A stretch of DNA of 64,000 nucleotides from Streptomyces tropicalis (GCF_029269835.1 NZ_JARJBB010000019.1:1-64000); one strand, 5' to 3'. Positions 1 through 10,466 are shown, counted from the stretch's first letter. A program made the numbers and translations. The notes: a model not told the origin generated them from the letters alone.

Positions 1-337
1 GGACCCTGCATCCGCTCAGCCGTCCATCAGGAGCCAGGATGGGACCTTCCAGGGCTCCGGCGAGGACACTATTTTGACGAGTTTTCCAGCGGCGCTACAG
101 GGCGAACGTTGTCTGATGCGGCACTAGGTACGTGCCGCGGGCGTCCGGCGGGCGGGTGCGGGAACTCCCCGGCGGGCGGGTTCCGCGGGGGCGCGCCGGG
201 AGGGTCCTGGCGCCCCGCGGGTCCGCCGGGGCGCGCCCGGCCCACTCGCACGGGTGAACCGGGACCGGGGCGTCCGCCCTGGCGGGAGGGGTGCGGTGCG
301 CCCCCGGCGATGATCGATCAGAGATCGTTTCCGCAGG
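1..337. other. Non-coding leader region upstream of suf
   Basis: I see no credible gene here; the reading frames are short, low-complexity and lack ribosome sites. On the plus strand TTGACG (74-79) and TACAGG (96-101) are separated by 16 nt and could be a sigma-70-like promoter pointing toward sufR. The stretch is probably the intergenic space to a gene lying left of the window edge. Confidence 0.4.
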
Positions 338-356
338 TCGGATTAGGCAGACCTAA
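338..356. promoter_or_regulatory. Iron-box-like palindrome (DmdR/IdeR type)
   Basis: TTAGG-CAGA-CCTAA (343-356) is a palindrome with 5-bp arms. The 19-bp window 338-356 agrees at 14 positions with the actinobacterial iron-box consensus as I remember it. It lies 73 bp before the sufR start. Iron control of Fe-S assembly would make sense, but binding is an inference. Confidence 0.4.
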
Positions 357-392
357 GTGACGCAGGGCACCGCCCGCCCGCCGGGACCGCGC

Positions 393-429
393 TTGTCAGG
401 CTCTGAGGAATTACGCAACAATGGCGTTG
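393..429 (+). promoter_or_regulatory. sufR promoter with SufR operator
   Basis: CAAC-N6-GTTG at 416-429 is a perfect match to the 14-bp palindrome reported, as I recall, for Streptomyces SufR. TTGTCA (393-398) and AACAAT (417-422) are 18 nt apart, and the hexamer ends exactly 6 nt before the GTG at 429. This suggests a leaderless transcript whose -10 element and start codon are both covered by the repressor. Confidence 0.7.
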
Positions 430-1181
430 TGAAAAACGTCGGCGAGGCTCGGGAGGCCCCTCGAGGGGCCCCGCAGGAGGAGCTCGCGGCCGGGATGCGC
501 TCGGATCGATCGACGCGCAACCGGGTCGCGCGGTCCATCCTGGACCACGGCCCGTCGACCGTCGCCGAACTGGCCGTGCGCCTGGAGCTCACCCAGGCCG
601 CCGTCCGGCGCCACCTCGACGCCCTGGCCGCCGACGACGTGGTCGAGCCGCGCGAGCAGCGCGTCTACGGCGCCCGGACCCGCGGCCGCCCCGCCAAGGT
701 GTTCGCCCTCACCGACTGCGGCCGCGACGCCTTCGACCAGTCCTACGACGCGCTGGCTGCGGACGCCCTGCGGTGGATCGCCGAGCGGGAGGGCGGCCAG
801 GAGGCCGTCGCCGCCTTCGCGCGGGCCCGTATCGCCGCCCAGTCGGGCGCCTACCGCCGGGCCGTGGCCGACGCCGAGCCCGACAAGCGCGCCGAGGCCC
901 TCGCCAGGGCCCTCACGGCGGACGGCTACGCTGCTACGGCGCGCAGCGCGCCGCACCCCCAGCGGGGTGAGCAGCTCTGCCAGCACCACTGCCCGGTGGC
1001 CCACGTCGCGGAGCAGTTCCCCCAGCTGTGCGAGGCGGAGACGGAGATCTTCGCCGAGCTGCTCGGAACCCACGTCCAGCGACTGGCGACCATCGCCCAC
1101 GGCGACGGCGTCTGCACGACGTTCATCCCCAAGATTTCCAACGACGCATCTGCCAGCACCACCGGGAGGAACCCCGCATGA
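429..1181 (+). CDS. sufR: SufR, Fe-S cluster-sensing repressor of the suf operon
   Basis: A 250-residue cytosolic winged-helix regulator. The ArsR/DeoR-like HTH lies around residues 35-95, where '[20 protein letters not shown]' is readable. The C-terminal half carries Cys184, Cys188, Cys201 and Cys229, the spacing expected of [4Fe-4S] SufR proteins; cluster-loaded SufR represses the operon and apo-SufR derepresses it (family knowledge). I chose GTG 429 rather than GTG 357 because it fits the promoter and operator geometry and no ribosome site precedes either codon. The stop overlaps sufB by 4 bp (ATGA), so it is the first gene of the operon and autoregulated. ATG 495 is a less likely alternative start. 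Confidence 0.88.
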   Translation: MKNVGEAREAPRGAPQEELAAGMRSDRSTRNRVARSILDHGPSTVAELAVRLELTQAAVRRHLDALAADDVVEPREQRVYGARTRGRPAKVFALTDCGRDAFDQSYDALAADALRWIAEREGGQEAVAAFARARIAAQSGAYRRAVADAEPDKRAEALARALTADGYAATARSAPHPQRGEQLCQHHCPVAHVAEQFPQLCEAETEIFAELLGTHVQRLATIAHGDGVCTTFIPKISNDASASTTGRNPA

Positions 1182-2599
1182 CTCTCCCCACGGAGACTGC
1201 TCACCCCGAACTCGAGGGCCTGGGCAAGTACGAGTACGGCTGGGCCGACTCCGACACGGCCGGTGCCTCCGCGCGGCGCGGCCTGAACGAGGAGGTCGTC
1301 CGCGACATCTCGGACAAGAAGTCCGAGCCGGAGTGGATGACCAAGCTGCGCCTGAAGGGCCTGCGGCTCTTCGGGAAGAAGCCCATGCCGAACTGGGGCT
1401 CGGACCTGTCGGGGATCGACTTCGACAACATCAAGTACTTCGTGCGCTCCACGGAGAAGCAGGCGGAGTCCTGGGAGGACCTGCCCGAGGACATCAAGAA
1501 CACGTACGACAAGCTCGGCATCCCCGAGGCGGAGAAGCAGCGCCTCGTCGCCGGTGTCGCGGCGCAGTACGAGTCGGAGGTCGTCTACCACCAGATCCGC
1601 GAGGACCTGGAGGAGCAGGGCGTCATCTTCCTGGACACCGACACCGCGCTCAAGGAGCACCCGGAGCTCTTCAAGGAGTACTTCGGCACCGTCATCCCGG
1701 CGGGCGACAACAAGTTCGCCTCGCTGAACACGGCCGTGTGGTCCGGCGGCTCCTTCATCTACGTGCCGAAGGGCGTGCACGTGGAGATCCCGCTCCAGGC
1801 CTACTTCCGGATCAACACCGAGAACATGGGCCAGTTCGAGCGGACCCTGATCATCGTCGACGAGGGCGCCTACGTGCACTACGTCGAGGGCTGCACCGCG
1901 CCGATCTACAAGTCGGACTCGCTGCACTCCGCGGTCGTCGAGATCATCGTCAAGAAGAACGCCCGCTGCCGCTACACGACCATCCAGAACTGGTCCAACA
2001 ACGTCTACAACCTGGTCACCAAGCGCGCCGTGGCCTACGAGGGCGCGACCATGGAGTGGATCGACGGCAACATCGGCTCCAAGGTGACGATGAAGTACCC
2101 GGCCGTCTACCTGATGGGCGAGCACGCCAAGGGCGAGACCCTCTCCATCGCCTTCGCCGGCGAGGGCCAGCACCAGGACGCCGGCTCCAAGATGGTCCAC
2201 ATGGCGCCGAACACCTCGTCCAACATCGTGTCGAAGTCCGTGGCGCGCGGCGGCGGCCGCACGTCCTACCGCGGTCTGGTCGAGATCGGTGAGGGTGCCC
2301 ACGGCTCCAAGTCGAACGTGCTCTGCGACGCGCTGCTCGTCGACACCATCTCCCGCTCCGACACGTACCCGTACGTCGACGTCCGTGAGGACGACGTGTC
2401 CATGGGCCACGAGGCGACCGTCTCCAAGGTCTCCGAGGACCAGCTCTTCTACCTGATGAGCCGCGGCCTCTCGGAGTTCGAGGCGATGGCGATGATCGTG
2501 CGCGGCTTCGTCGAGCCGATCGCCAAGGAACTGCCCATGGAGTACGCGCTCGAACTCAACCGGCTGATCGAGCTCCAGATGGAAGGCGCGGTCGGCTAA
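1178..2599 (+). CDS. sufB: SufB, Fe-S scaffold subunit
   Basis: 473 residues, the usual SufB length. Together with SufC and SufD it forms the cytosolic SufBCD scaffold that builds [4Fe-4S] clusters from SufS/SufU sulfur. Recognisable SufB blocks include '[18 protein letters not shown]', 'HYVEGCTAP' and the C-terminal '[17 protein letters not shown]'. The start overlaps the sufR stop in ATGA and is preceded by GGGAGG, so translation is coupled. sufD follows after 56 bp. Identification is secure from these motifs and the neighbours. Confidence 0.97.
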   Translation: MTLPTETAHPELEGLGKYEYGWADSDTAGASARRGLNEEVVRDISDKKSEPEWMTKLRLKGLRLFGKKPMPNWGSDLSGIDFDNIKYFVRSTEKQAESWEDLPEDIKNTYDKLGIPEAEKQRLVAGVAAQYESEVVYHQIREDLEEQGVIFLDTDTALKEHPELFKEYFGTVIPAGDNKFASLNTAVWSGGSFIYVPKGVHVEIPLQAYFRINTENMGQFERTLIIVDEGAYVHYVEGCTAPIYKSDSLHSAVVEIIVKKNARCRYTTIQNWSNNVYNLVTKRAVAYEGATMEWIDGNIGSKVTMKYPAVYLMGEHAKGETLSIAFAGEGQHQDAGSKMVHMAPNTSSNIVSKSVARGGGRTSYRGLVEIGEGAHGSKSNVLCDALLVDTISRSDTYPYVDVREDDVSMGHEATVSKVSEDQLFYLMSRGLSEFEAMAMIVRGFVEPIAKELPMEYALELNRLIELQMEGAVG

Positions 2600-2655
2600 G
2601 CACCGCCCTCCTCCCATCACGTCCCTCACGCAAGAAAGCGAGCAGACCGACAGCC

Positions 2656-3876
2656 ATGGCTGAGGCTCAGAACTCCCCCGCCCTCAACTCCGTCCGGGCG
2701 GGGGGACCCCCACCGGTCGGGTCCACGACCACCGGCCAGATCGCGGTGGCCGCCGAGTCGACCGTCGCCACGCGCATGAGCGCGCCCCCGTCCTTCGACG
2801 TGGCGGACTTCCCGGTCCCCCACGGTCGCGAGGAGGAGTGGCGGTTCACCCCGCTGGAGCGGCTGCGCGGGCTGCACGACGGCACCGCGGTCGCCACCGG
2901 CGACGGCCTGAAGGTGGACGTCCAGGCCCCCGAGGGCGTGATCGTCGAGACCGTCGGCCGCGACGACGCCCGCATCGGCCGCGCCGGTACCCCGGTGGAC
3001 CGCGTCGCCGCCCAGGCGTACTCGGCGTTCGAGAAGGCCGGCGTGGTCACCGTCCCCAAGGAGACGGTGCTCACCGAGCCGATCCGCATCGTCGTGCACG
3101 GCGAGGGCGGGGTCGCCTACGGCCACCAGGTGATCGAGCTGGGCGCCTTCGCCGAAGCCGTCGTGGTCATCGACCACACCGGCGACGCGGTGCTCGCCGC
3201 CAACGTCGACTACCTCCTCGGCGACGGCGCGAAGCTCACCGTCGTCTCCGTCCAGGACTGGGACGACAAGGCCGTCCACGTCGGCCAGCACAACGCCCTG
3301 ATCGGCCGGGACGCCACCTTCAAGTCCTTCGTGGTCACCTTCGGCGGCGACCTCGTGCGCCTGCACCCGCGCGTCGCCTACGCCGGCACCGGTGGCGAGG
3401 CCGAGCTGTTCGGCCTGTACTTCACCGATTCCGGCCAGCACCAGGAGCACCGCCTGCTGGTCGACCACAACACCCCGCACTGCAAGTCCAACGTCGCCTA
3501 CAAGGGCGCGCTGCAGGGCGAGAGCGCGCACGCCGTGTGGATCGGCGACGTCCTCATCGAGGCCAGGGCCGAGGGCACCGACACCTACGAGATGAACCGC
3601 AACCTCGTCCTCACGGACGGCGCGCGCGTCGACTCGGTGCCGAACCTGGAGATCGAGACCGGCGAGATCGTCGGCGCCGGCCACGCCTCCGCCACCGGCC
3701 GCTTCGACGACGAGCAGCTCTTCTACCTGATGGCCCGCGGCATCCCGGAGCACGAGGCGCGCCGCCTGGTGGTCCGCGGGTTCTTCGCCGAGCTGGTCCA
3801 GCAGATCGGCGTCGAGGACATCGAGGAGCGCCTGATCGCCAAGATCGAAGAGGAGCTGGAGGCATCGGTCGCATGA
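2656..3876 (+). CDS. sufD: SufD, Fe-S scaffold subunit
   Basis: 406 residues, a beta-helix paralogue of SufB that completes the SufBC2D complex. The N-terminal part has the family segment 'GREEEWRFTPLERL', and the C-terminal 'MARGIPEHEARRLVVRGFF' mirrors SufB. The stop overlaps the next gene by 4 bp. No frameshift is seen, and the order B-D-(Rieske)-C-S-U is the usual actinobacterial arrangement. Confidence 0.95.
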   Translation: MAEAQNSPALNSVRAGGPPPVGSTTTGQIAVAAESTVATRMSAPPSFDVADFPVPHGREEEWRFTPLERLRGLHDGTAVATGDGLKVDVQAPEGVIVETVGRDDARIGRAGTPVDRVAAQAYSAFEKAGVVTVPKETVLTEPIRIVVHGEGGVAYGHQVIELGAFAEAVVVIDHTGDAVLAANVDYLLGDGAKLTVVSVQDWDDKAVHVGQHNALIGRDATFKSFVVTFGGDLVRLHPRVAYAGTGGEAELFGLYFTDSGQHQEHRLLVDHNTPHCKSNVAYKGALQGESAHAVWIGDVLIEARAEGTDTYEMNRNLVLTDGARVDSVPNLEIETGEIVGAGHASATGRFDDEQLFYLMARGIPEHEARRLVVRGFFAELVQQIGVEDIEERLIAKIEEELEASVA

Positions 3877-4202
3877 CAGCCCCCTCGGCGTTCGTCCGTG
3901 TCTGCGGCCTGAGCGAGCTGGAGGAGGACACCCCGAAGCGGGTGGAACTCGACGGCACACCGGTCTCGGTCGTCAGGACCGAGGGCGACGTGTTCGCCAT
4001 CTACGACATCTGCTCGCACGCGAACGTCTCGCTCGCCGAGGGCGAGGTCGACGACTGCCACATCGAGTGCTGGCTGCACGGCTCGCGCTTCGACCTCCGC
4101 TCCGGCAAGCCCGACAGTCTTCCCGCGACGCGCCCCGTCCCCGTATACCCCGTAAAGATCGAAGGGGACGACGTGTTCGTCTCCCTCACCCAGGAGTCCT
4201 GA
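3873..4202 (+). CDS. Rieske [2Fe-2S] ferredoxin in the suf operon
   Basis: A 109-residue soluble Rieske protein. The two ligand pairs are Cys47-x-His49 and Cys66-x2-His69, as in the small ferredoxins of aromatic-ring dioxygenases. There is no signal peptide or membrane anchor, so it is cytosolic. No oxygenase subunit is nearby; placement between sufD and sufC, with a 4-bp overlap on sufD, instead points to electron supply for cluster assembly or to acting as a cluster client. That role is inferred from position only. Databases often label such proteins 'non-heme iron oxygenase ferredoxin subunit'. Confidence 0.9.
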   Translation: MTAPSAFVRVCGLSELEEDTPKRVELDGTPVSVVRTEGDVFAIYDICSHANVSLAEGEVDDCHIECWLHGSRFDLRSGKPDSLPATRPVPVYPVKIEGDDVFVSLTQES

Positions 4203-4209
4203 GGCACCC

Positions 4210-4970
<761 letters not shown>

Positions 4971-4974
<4 letters not shown>

Positions 4975-6227
4975 CACAGCTGCCGGGCCTCCTCGACACC
5001 GAGGCGATCCGCAAGGACTTCCCCATCCTGGACCGCCAGGTCCACGACGGCCGGAAGCTCGTGTACCTGGACAACGCGGCGACCTCGCAGAAGCCGCGCC
5101 AGGTGCTGGACGCCCTGAGTGAGTACTACGAGCGGTACAACGCCAACGTCCACCGCGGTGTGCATGTGCTCGCCGAGGAGGCCACGGCGCTGTACGAGGG
5201 CGCGCGCGACAAGGTCGCCGCGTTCGTCAACGCGCCCAGCCGCGACGAGGTGATCTTCACCAAGAACGCCTCCGAGTCGCTGAACCTGGTCGCGAACATG
5301 CTCGGCTGGGCCGACGAGCCCTACCGGGTGGACCACGAGACCGAGATCGTCATCACGGAGATGGAGCACCACTCCAACATCGTGCCGTGGCAGCTGCTGG
5401 CGCAGCGCACGGGCGCGAAGCTGAAGTGGTTCGGCCTCACCGACGACGGCCGCCTCGACCTGTCGAACATCGACGAGGTCATCACCGAGAAGACCAAGAT
5501 CGTCTCCTTCGTGCTGGTGTCCAACATCCTGGGCACCGTCAACCCGGTCGAGGCGATAGTCCGCCGGGCGCAGGAGGTCGGTGCGCTGGTCTGCATCGAC
5601 GCCTCGCAGGCCGCGCCGCACATGCCGCTGGACGTGCAGGCCCTCCAGGCCGACTTCGTGGCCTTCACCGGCCACAAGATGTGCGGCCCGACCGGCATCG
5701 GCGTGCTCTGGGGCCGCCAGGAGCTCCTGGAGGACCTGCCTCCGTTCCTCGGCGGCGGCGAGATGATCGAGACGGTGTCGATGCACTCCTCGACGTACGC
5801 GCCGGCGCCGCACAAGTTCGAGGCGGGCACCCCGCCGATCGCCCAGGCGGTCGGTCTCGGCGCCGCGATCGACTACCTGAACGCGATCGGCATGGAGAAG
5901 ATCCTCGCCCACGAGCACGCGCTCACCGAGTACGCGGTGCGGCGCCTGGCGGAGGTCCCCGACCTGCGGATCATCGGCCCGTCCACGGCCGAGGACCGGG
6001 GCGCGGCGATCTCCTTCACCCTGGGTGACATCCACCCGCACGACGTGGGCCAGGTCCTCGACGAGCAGGGCATCGCGGTCCGCGTCGGCCACCACTGCGC
6101 GCGCCCCGTCTGCCTGCGCTACGGAATTCCTGCGACCACGCGAGCGTCGTTCTACCTGTACTCCACGCCGGCCGAGATCGACGCTCTGGTCGACGGCCTG
6201 GAGCACGTACGGAACTTCTTCGGCTGA
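4971..6227 (+). CDS. sufS: SufS, cysteine desulfurase
   Basis: 418 residues, a PLP enzyme of aminotransferase class V, group II desulfurases. Lys236 in 'FTGHKMCGPTG' binds PLP, and Cys376 in 'RVGHHCARP' is the persulfide-carrying cysteine. It converts cysteine to alanine and hands sulfur to SufU. The GTG start is embedded in the sufC stop (4-bp overlap). Length and motifs are intact. Confidence 0.97.
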
Positions 6228-6243
6228 AGGGCGTGCTGAAAAC

Positions 6244-6711
6244 GTGAAGCTGGATTCGATGTACCAGGAAGTCATCCTGGACCACTACAAGAACCCTCAC
6301 GGGCGTGGTCTCCGGGACGGCGACGCCGAGGTGCACCACGTCAACCCGACGTGCGGTGACGAGATCACGCTCCGCGTGAAGTACGACGGCACGACCGTCC
6401 AGGACGTCTCGTACGAGGGCCAGGGCTGCTCCATCAGCCAGGCCTCGGCGTCCGTGCTGAACGAACTCCTCGTCGGCAAGGAGCTGGCCGACGCGCAGCG
6501 GATCCAGGAGACCTTCCTGGAGCTGATGCAGTCCAAGGGCCGAATCGAGCCCGACGACGCGATGTTGGACGTCCTGGAGGACGCGGTCGCGTTCGCCGGG
6601 GTGTCCAAGTACCCGGCCCGGGTCAAGTGCGCCCTCCTCAGCTGGATGGCGTGGAAGGACGCGACGGCCCAGGCACTGGACGGGGCCGACGCCGAAAGGA
6701 AGACGGCATGA
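6244..6711 (+). CDS. sufU: SufU, zinc-dependent sulfur acceptor
   Basis: 155 residues, an IscU-like fold of the SufU type. Metal ligands are Cys37, Asp39, Cys62 and Cys129; in SufU these hold zinc and swap a ligand with SufS during sulfur transfer. GTG 6244 lies 16 bp after the sufS stop with GAAGGG upstream; ATG 6259 (Met6) is an alternative start. The stop overlaps the next gene in ATGA. Confidence 0.95.
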   Translation: MKLDSMYQEVILDHYKNPHGRGLRDGDAEVHHVNPTCGDEITLRVKYDGTTVQDVSYEGQGCSISQASASVLNELLVGKELADAQRIQETFLELMQSKGRIEPDDAMLDVLEDAVAFAGVSKYPARVKCALLSWMAWKDATAQALDGADAERKTA

Positions 6712-7040
6712 GCGACACCGTGGAGATGAAGCCGGCCTCGGAGGAGGAACTCCGTGAGGCCCTGATGGACGTCGTCGACCCCGAACTGGGCATCGACGTC
6801 GTCAACCTCGGCCTGATCTACGGCATCCACGTCGACGACGCGAACATCGCCACCGTCGACATGACCCTGACGTCGGCGGCCTGCCCGCTGACGGACGTCA
6901 TCGAGGACCAGGCCAAGTCCGCCACGGACGGCCTCGTCAACGAGCTGCGCATCAACTGGGTCTGGATGCCGCCGTGGGGCCCGGACAAGATCACGGACGA
7001 CGGGCGCGAGCAGCTGCGGGCGCTCGGCTTCAACGTCTGA
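6708..7040 (+). CDS. sufT: SufT-like DUF59 metal-sulfur assembly factor
   Basis: 110 residues, MIP18/DUF59 family. The hallmark 'DPELGIDVVNLGLIY' is at residues 24-38 and the reactive Cys59 lies in 'SAACPLTD'. Homologues mature Fe-S proteins in Firmicutes and mycobacteria. It overlaps sufU by 4 bp and is the last gene of the suf operon, followed by a terminator hairpin. Confidence 0.92.
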   Translation: MSDTVEMKPASEEELREALMDVVDPELGIDVVNLGLIYGIHVDDANIATVDMTLTSAACPLTDVIEDQAKSATDGLVNELRINWVWMPPWGPDKITDDGREQLRALGFNV

Positions 7041-7104
7041 GGTCGACGGCGGCCGAGCTTCCTCGGCCTCCGGGGGTCCACCGGCTTCTCCCGGCGTGAC
7101 GGAC

Positions 7105-7135
7105 GGCGGCGGCGCCCGGCAAGGGTGCCGCCGCC
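7105..7135 (+). terminator. suf operon terminator
   Basis: Arms 7105-7117 and 7123-7135 form a 13-bp stem (one G-U pair) with a 5-nt loop, 64 nt after the sufT stop. There is no U tract, as is common in streptomycetes. Confidence 0.75.
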
Positions 7136-7205
7136 TTCGCGTGCCCGGCGCCCGCAGACGTCGCGGGGCTGCCGGGAGCCCGGCGGCAGCGCCTACGCTC
7201 CCCGC

Positions 7206-7526
7206 ATGGGATACCTGACGCTCGCCGGGGCGATCGCCGCCGAGGTCGCCGCCACGACGGCCATGAAGTACAGCGACGGCTTCAGCCGGCTCGTGCCCTC
7301 CCTGGTGACCGTCCTCGGGTACGTGGTGTCCTTCGCCCTGCTCGCCCGGACCCTGCGGACCGTCTCCATCGGTACCGCCTACGCGATCTGGTCGGGGGTC
7401 GGCACGGCGACCGTCGCGGCGATCGGGCTGGTGCTGTTCGGGGAGGGGCTGACCGTGGCCAGGGTCGCCGGGATCGTCCTGATCGTCGGCGGTGTGGTCG
7501 TGCTCAGCCTCGGCGGGGCCCACTGA
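7206..7526 (+). CDS. SMR-family small multidrug efflux protein
   Basis: 106 residues in four hydrophobic helices with no signal peptide. Glu13 in TM1 ('AAEVAATTAMKYSDG') is the proton- and drug-binding acid of EmrE-type transporters, which act as membrane dimers. TACGCT (7194-7199) ends 6 nt before the ATG and no ribosome site is present, so the mRNA is probably leaderless. It stands alone between suf and dapD. The substrate cannot be read from sequence. Confidence 0.85.
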   Translation: MGYLTLAGAIAAEVAATTAMKYSDGFSRLVPSLVTVLGYVVSFALLARTLRTVSIGTAYAIWSGVGTATVAAIGLVLFGEGLTVARVAGIVLIVGGVVVLSLGGAH

Positions 7527-7606
7527 GCCCGAGGGGCGCGGACCACGAGGTGGGACGGGCCGGGGCGGGTTCGCCTCGGTGGGCCCCGGACGGTTAGGTT
7601 GCCCCC

Positions 7607-8596
7607 ATGACCGACACGACTGCTCCCCGCGCCACCGGCGCCGTGGCCGCCGGCCTGGCCACCATCGCCTCCGACGGCACCGTCCTCGACACCTGGTTCC
7701 CCGCTCCCGAGCTGGCCGGGGAGCCGGGCCCGACCGGCACCGAGCGGCTGTCCGCCGAGCGTGCCGTGGAGCTGCTCGGGGAGGGCGCCGCCCGCGCGAT
7801 CGGCCCGGACGCCCGCCGGGGCGTCGAGGTGGTCGCGGTCCGCACGGTCATCGCCTCCCTCGACGAGAAGCCGGTCGACGCCCACGACGTCTACCTGCGC
7901 CTGCACCTGCTCTCCCACCGCCTGGTCAAGCCGCACGGGCAGAGCCTGGACGGCATGTTCGGCTTCCTCGCCAACGTGGCCTGGACCTCGCTCGGCCCGG
8001 TCGCCGTCGACGAGATCGAGAAGGTCCGCCTGAACGCCCGCGCCGAGGGCCTGCACCTCCAGGTGACCTCCGTCGACAAGTTCCCCCGCATGACGGACTA
8101 CGTCGCCCCGAAGGGCGTGCGGATCGCCGACGCCGACCGGGTCCGCCTCGGCGCCCATCTCTCCGCGGGCACGACCGTGATGCACGAGGGCTTCGTCAAC
8201 TTCAACGCGGGCACCCTCGGCACCTCCATGGTCGAGGGCCGCATCTCGGCCGGCGTCGTCGTCGGCGACGGCTCCGACATCGGCGGCGGCGCCTCCACCA
8301 TGGGCACCCTGTCCGGCGGCGGCAACGTGATCATCTCCATCGGCGAGCGCTGCCTGGTCGGCGCCGAGGCGGGCGTGGGCATCGCGCTGGGCGACGAGTG
8401 CGTCGTGGAGGCCGGCCTCTACGTCACCGCCGGCACCCGGATCACCATGCCCGACGGCCAGATCGTCAAGGCCCGCGAGCTGTCCGGCGCCTCGAACATC
8501 CTCTTCCGCCGCAACTCGGTCACCGGCACGGTCGAGGCCCGCCCGAACAACGCCGTCTGGGGCGGCCTGAACGAGATCCTGCACAGCCACAACTGA
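7607..8596 (+). CDS. dapD: Tetrahydrodipicolinate N-succinyltransferase
   Basis: 329 residues, the actinobacterial DapD type. It transfers succinyl from succinyl-CoA to tetrahydrodipicolinate in lysine and meso-diaminopimelate synthesis. The C-terminal half is a left-handed beta-helix readable as hexapeptides ('[20 protein letters not shown]' onward), with the active-site region '[13 protein letters not shown]'. TAGGTT at 7595-7600 lies 6 nt before the ATG, so translation is probably leaderless. A strong terminator follows. Confidence 0.94.
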   Translation: MTDTTAPRATGAVAAGLATIASDGTVLDTWFPAPELAGEPGPTGTERLSAERAVELLGEGAARAIGPDARRGVEVVAVRTVIASLDEKPVDAHDVYLRLHLLSHRLVKPHGQSLDGMFGFLANVAWTSLGPVAVDEIEKVRLNARAEGLHLQVTSVDKFPRMTDYVAPKGVRIADADRVRLGAHLSAGTTVMHEGFVNFNAGTLGTSMVEGRISAGVVVGDGSDIGGGASTMGTLSGGGNVIISIGERCLVGAEAGVGIALGDECVVEAGLYVTAGTRITMPDGQIVKARELSGASNILFRRNSVTGTVEARPNNAVWGGLNEILHSHN

Positions 8597-8685
8597 CCGT
8601 CGGCGGCCTTGATCTGCGGCCGCCCTGCCGATCAACGTCCTGACCCGCCGCCGAGTTGCCGGCAGTCGTCGACGGTGGTCATCGT

Positions 8686-8727
8686 GAGCGCCCTTCCCCG
8701 GCCGAGGACGGCCGGGGAAGGGCGCTC
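8686..8727 (+). terminator. dapD terminator
   Basis: A perfect 19-bp stem (8686-8704 with 8709-8727) and a 4-nt loop, 90 nt after the dapD stop. A second hairpin (8755-8764 with 8770-8779, 10 bp) follows. The rest of 8780-8952 is AT-richer promoter sequence for the protease gene. Confidence 0.85.
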
Positions 8728-8952
8728 GTCCGTGTGGCGCCGGGCTCGGCGGAGGTGGCGTGCGGGCCTCGCACGCCACCCGGGCCGCACGGTGCATGCT
8801 CGATATGGTCATACGGTCTTGAATCGGGCATTTGTCACAAGCGATACATAAGTGAGAAGTGGCACAGGGGTGAGCCCTTGTTCTGCGCAGGGCTTCGGGG
8901 TGGGATGGCAGTAGCCCGTCGAGGGGGGTCTCACCTCGCAAGGGAAGTGATC

Positions 8953-10335
8953 ATGCGCGGAGTTCGTGCGTGGCGTCGTATCACGGCCGCAGCGGCCGGG
9001 GTCGCCACCCTCGCCTATGGCGCGCTCATATCCTCCGTCGCGTCCGGGCCTGTGGCCGCCGCACCCGGGCCTTCGGCGCACGGGGCCACCGCCGTGCCGG
9101 CAGTGGCCGGGCAGCAGTCGGAGACCACGGTCCGCAGCCTGCTGACCACCGGGCAGTGCCGGGCGAAGTGGCAGATCTCCTGTTACACCCCGACCCAGTA
9201 CCGGCAGGCGTACGGCCTGAACCCGCTGCACCGGGCGGGAGTCACCGGCAAGGGGCGCACGATCGTGATCGTGGATTCCATCGGCTCGCCGACCATCCAG
9301 CACGACCTGGACGTCTACAGCGCGCGGTTCGGTATGAGGAGCACCCACGTCGACGTGGTCAGGTGGGGCACCGTCCCGCGCTTCGACCCCGCCAGGCCCG
9401 ACCACCTCAGCTGGGCCGGGGAGAGCACCCTCGACGTGGAGATGGCGCACGCCGTCGCCCCGGACGCGCACATCGTCCTGGTGGAGACCGGGGACGGCGG
9501 GAGCGGGGACGGCATCACCGGCCTGCGCGAGATGATGGACGCCGAGAAGTCGCTCGTCGACCGCGGTGTGGGCGATGTGATCAGCCAGAGTTTCGGTGCG
9601 ACGGAGAACAACTTCCCCGGCTTCCGCCGCGGTGACTTCTCCAGCATCCAGAACCTGCGGTACGCCTTCAAGGCCGCGGCCCGGCGCGGTGTGACCGTCC
9701 TCGCCTCCTCCGGAGACGGCGGAGCCACCAACGCCACCACGAACGTCAAGGCCGACTACCCGTACAGGGTCAACGCCTGGCCGTCCTCCGACCCGCTGGC
9801 CGTCTCGGTCGGCGGCACCCAGATGCACCTGGACGCCAAGGGCGACCGCGTCGCGCCGGACAGTGTCTACAACGACGACGGCGCCAGCGGCGGCGGCGTC
9901 TCCCACGTCTTCGCCCGTCCCCCGTACCAGAACGGGGTCGAGCAGGTGGTCGGCGACCGCCGCGGCACCTCCGACGTCTCGATGTCCGCGGCGAAGAACG
10001 GCGGCGCGTGGGTGTACTCCAGCTACGACCCGAAGCGGGTCGGCTGGGACGTCTGCGTCGGCACCAGCGCGGCCACCCCGCTCTTCGCGGGCATCGTGGC
10101 CCTGGCCGACCAGGTCGCCGGACACCGGCTGGGCGACATCCACCAGGCGCTGTACACGCTGTTCGCGCAGTCCTCCCGGAACCCGTCCACCGGCATCGTG
10201 GATGTGAAGGACGGCACGAACAACAGCTTCGCGGGAGTCCCCGGCTACACCGCGGTGAAGGGCTACGACATGGCGACCGGCATCGGCACGGTCGACGCGG
10301 CCCGCTTCGTCCCGGCCCTGGCCAGGCAGGGCTGA
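8953..10335 (+). CDS. Secreted S53 (sedolisin) family peptidase
   Basis: 460 residues with an N-terminal signal peptide (Arg-rich start, hydrophobic stretch about 11-34, Ala-rich cleavage region). Catalytic acids are Glu157 and Asp161 ('GESTLD'), the oxyanion acid is Asp255 ('ASSGDGG'), and the nucleophile is Ser372 in 'VGTSAATP'. The canonical Ser before Gly-Thr-Ser is Val here. The calcium-site segment 'DMATGIGTVD' is near the C-terminus. The large kumamolisin pro-domain is absent; only about 40 residues separate the signal region from the catalytic domain. AAGGGA precedes ATG 8953 by 7 nt; upstream in-frame starts are less likely. Confidence 0.9.
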   Translation: MRGVRAWRRITAAAAGVATLAYGALISSVASGPVAAAPGPSAHGATAVPAVAGQQSETTVRSLLTTGQCRAKWQISCYTPTQYRQAYGLNPLHRAGVTGKGRTIVIVDSIGSPTIQHDLDVYSARFGMRSTHVDVVRWGTVPRFDPARPDHLSWAGESTLDVEMAHAVAPDAHIVLVETGDGGSGDGITGLREMMDAEKSLVDRGVGDVISQSFGATENNFPGFRRGDFSSIQNLRYAFKAAARRGVTVLASSGDGGATNATTNVKADYPYRVNAWPSSDPLAVSVGGTQMHLDAKGDRVAPDSVYNDDGASGGGVSHVFARPPYQNGVEQVVGDRRGTSDVSMSAAKNGGAWVYSSYDPKRVGWDVCVGTSAATPLFAGIVALADQVAGHRLGDIHQALYTLFAQSSRNPSTGIVDVKDGTNNSFAGVPGYTAVKGYDMATGIGTVDAARFVPALARQG

Positions 10336-10441
10336 GGGCACACCGTCCCCGAAGCGGACCACCGCGCGGTTCGTGGGAAGAGGACGACTCGGGATCCGTT
10401 CGCGGGTCCCCGCTCTTCCACGGCTCGGTGATCGGCCCGGC

Positions 10442-10466
10442 GCGCCCTTCCGTCTCGGGAGGGCGC
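10442..10466. terminator. Convergent terminator
   Basis: Arms 10442-10451 and 10457-10466 form a 10-bp stem with one G-U pair and a 5-nt loop. It lies between the convergent protease and DapA genes and could serve both. Confidence 0.65.

Noticed and set aside
926-2629. Long reverse-strand frame antisense to sufR and sufB
   Set aside because: It mirrors the codon bias of the strand opposite, has Asp/Gly/Leu/Arg-rich nonsense composition and no ribosome site. Similar long shadows opposite most genes were rejected for the same reason.
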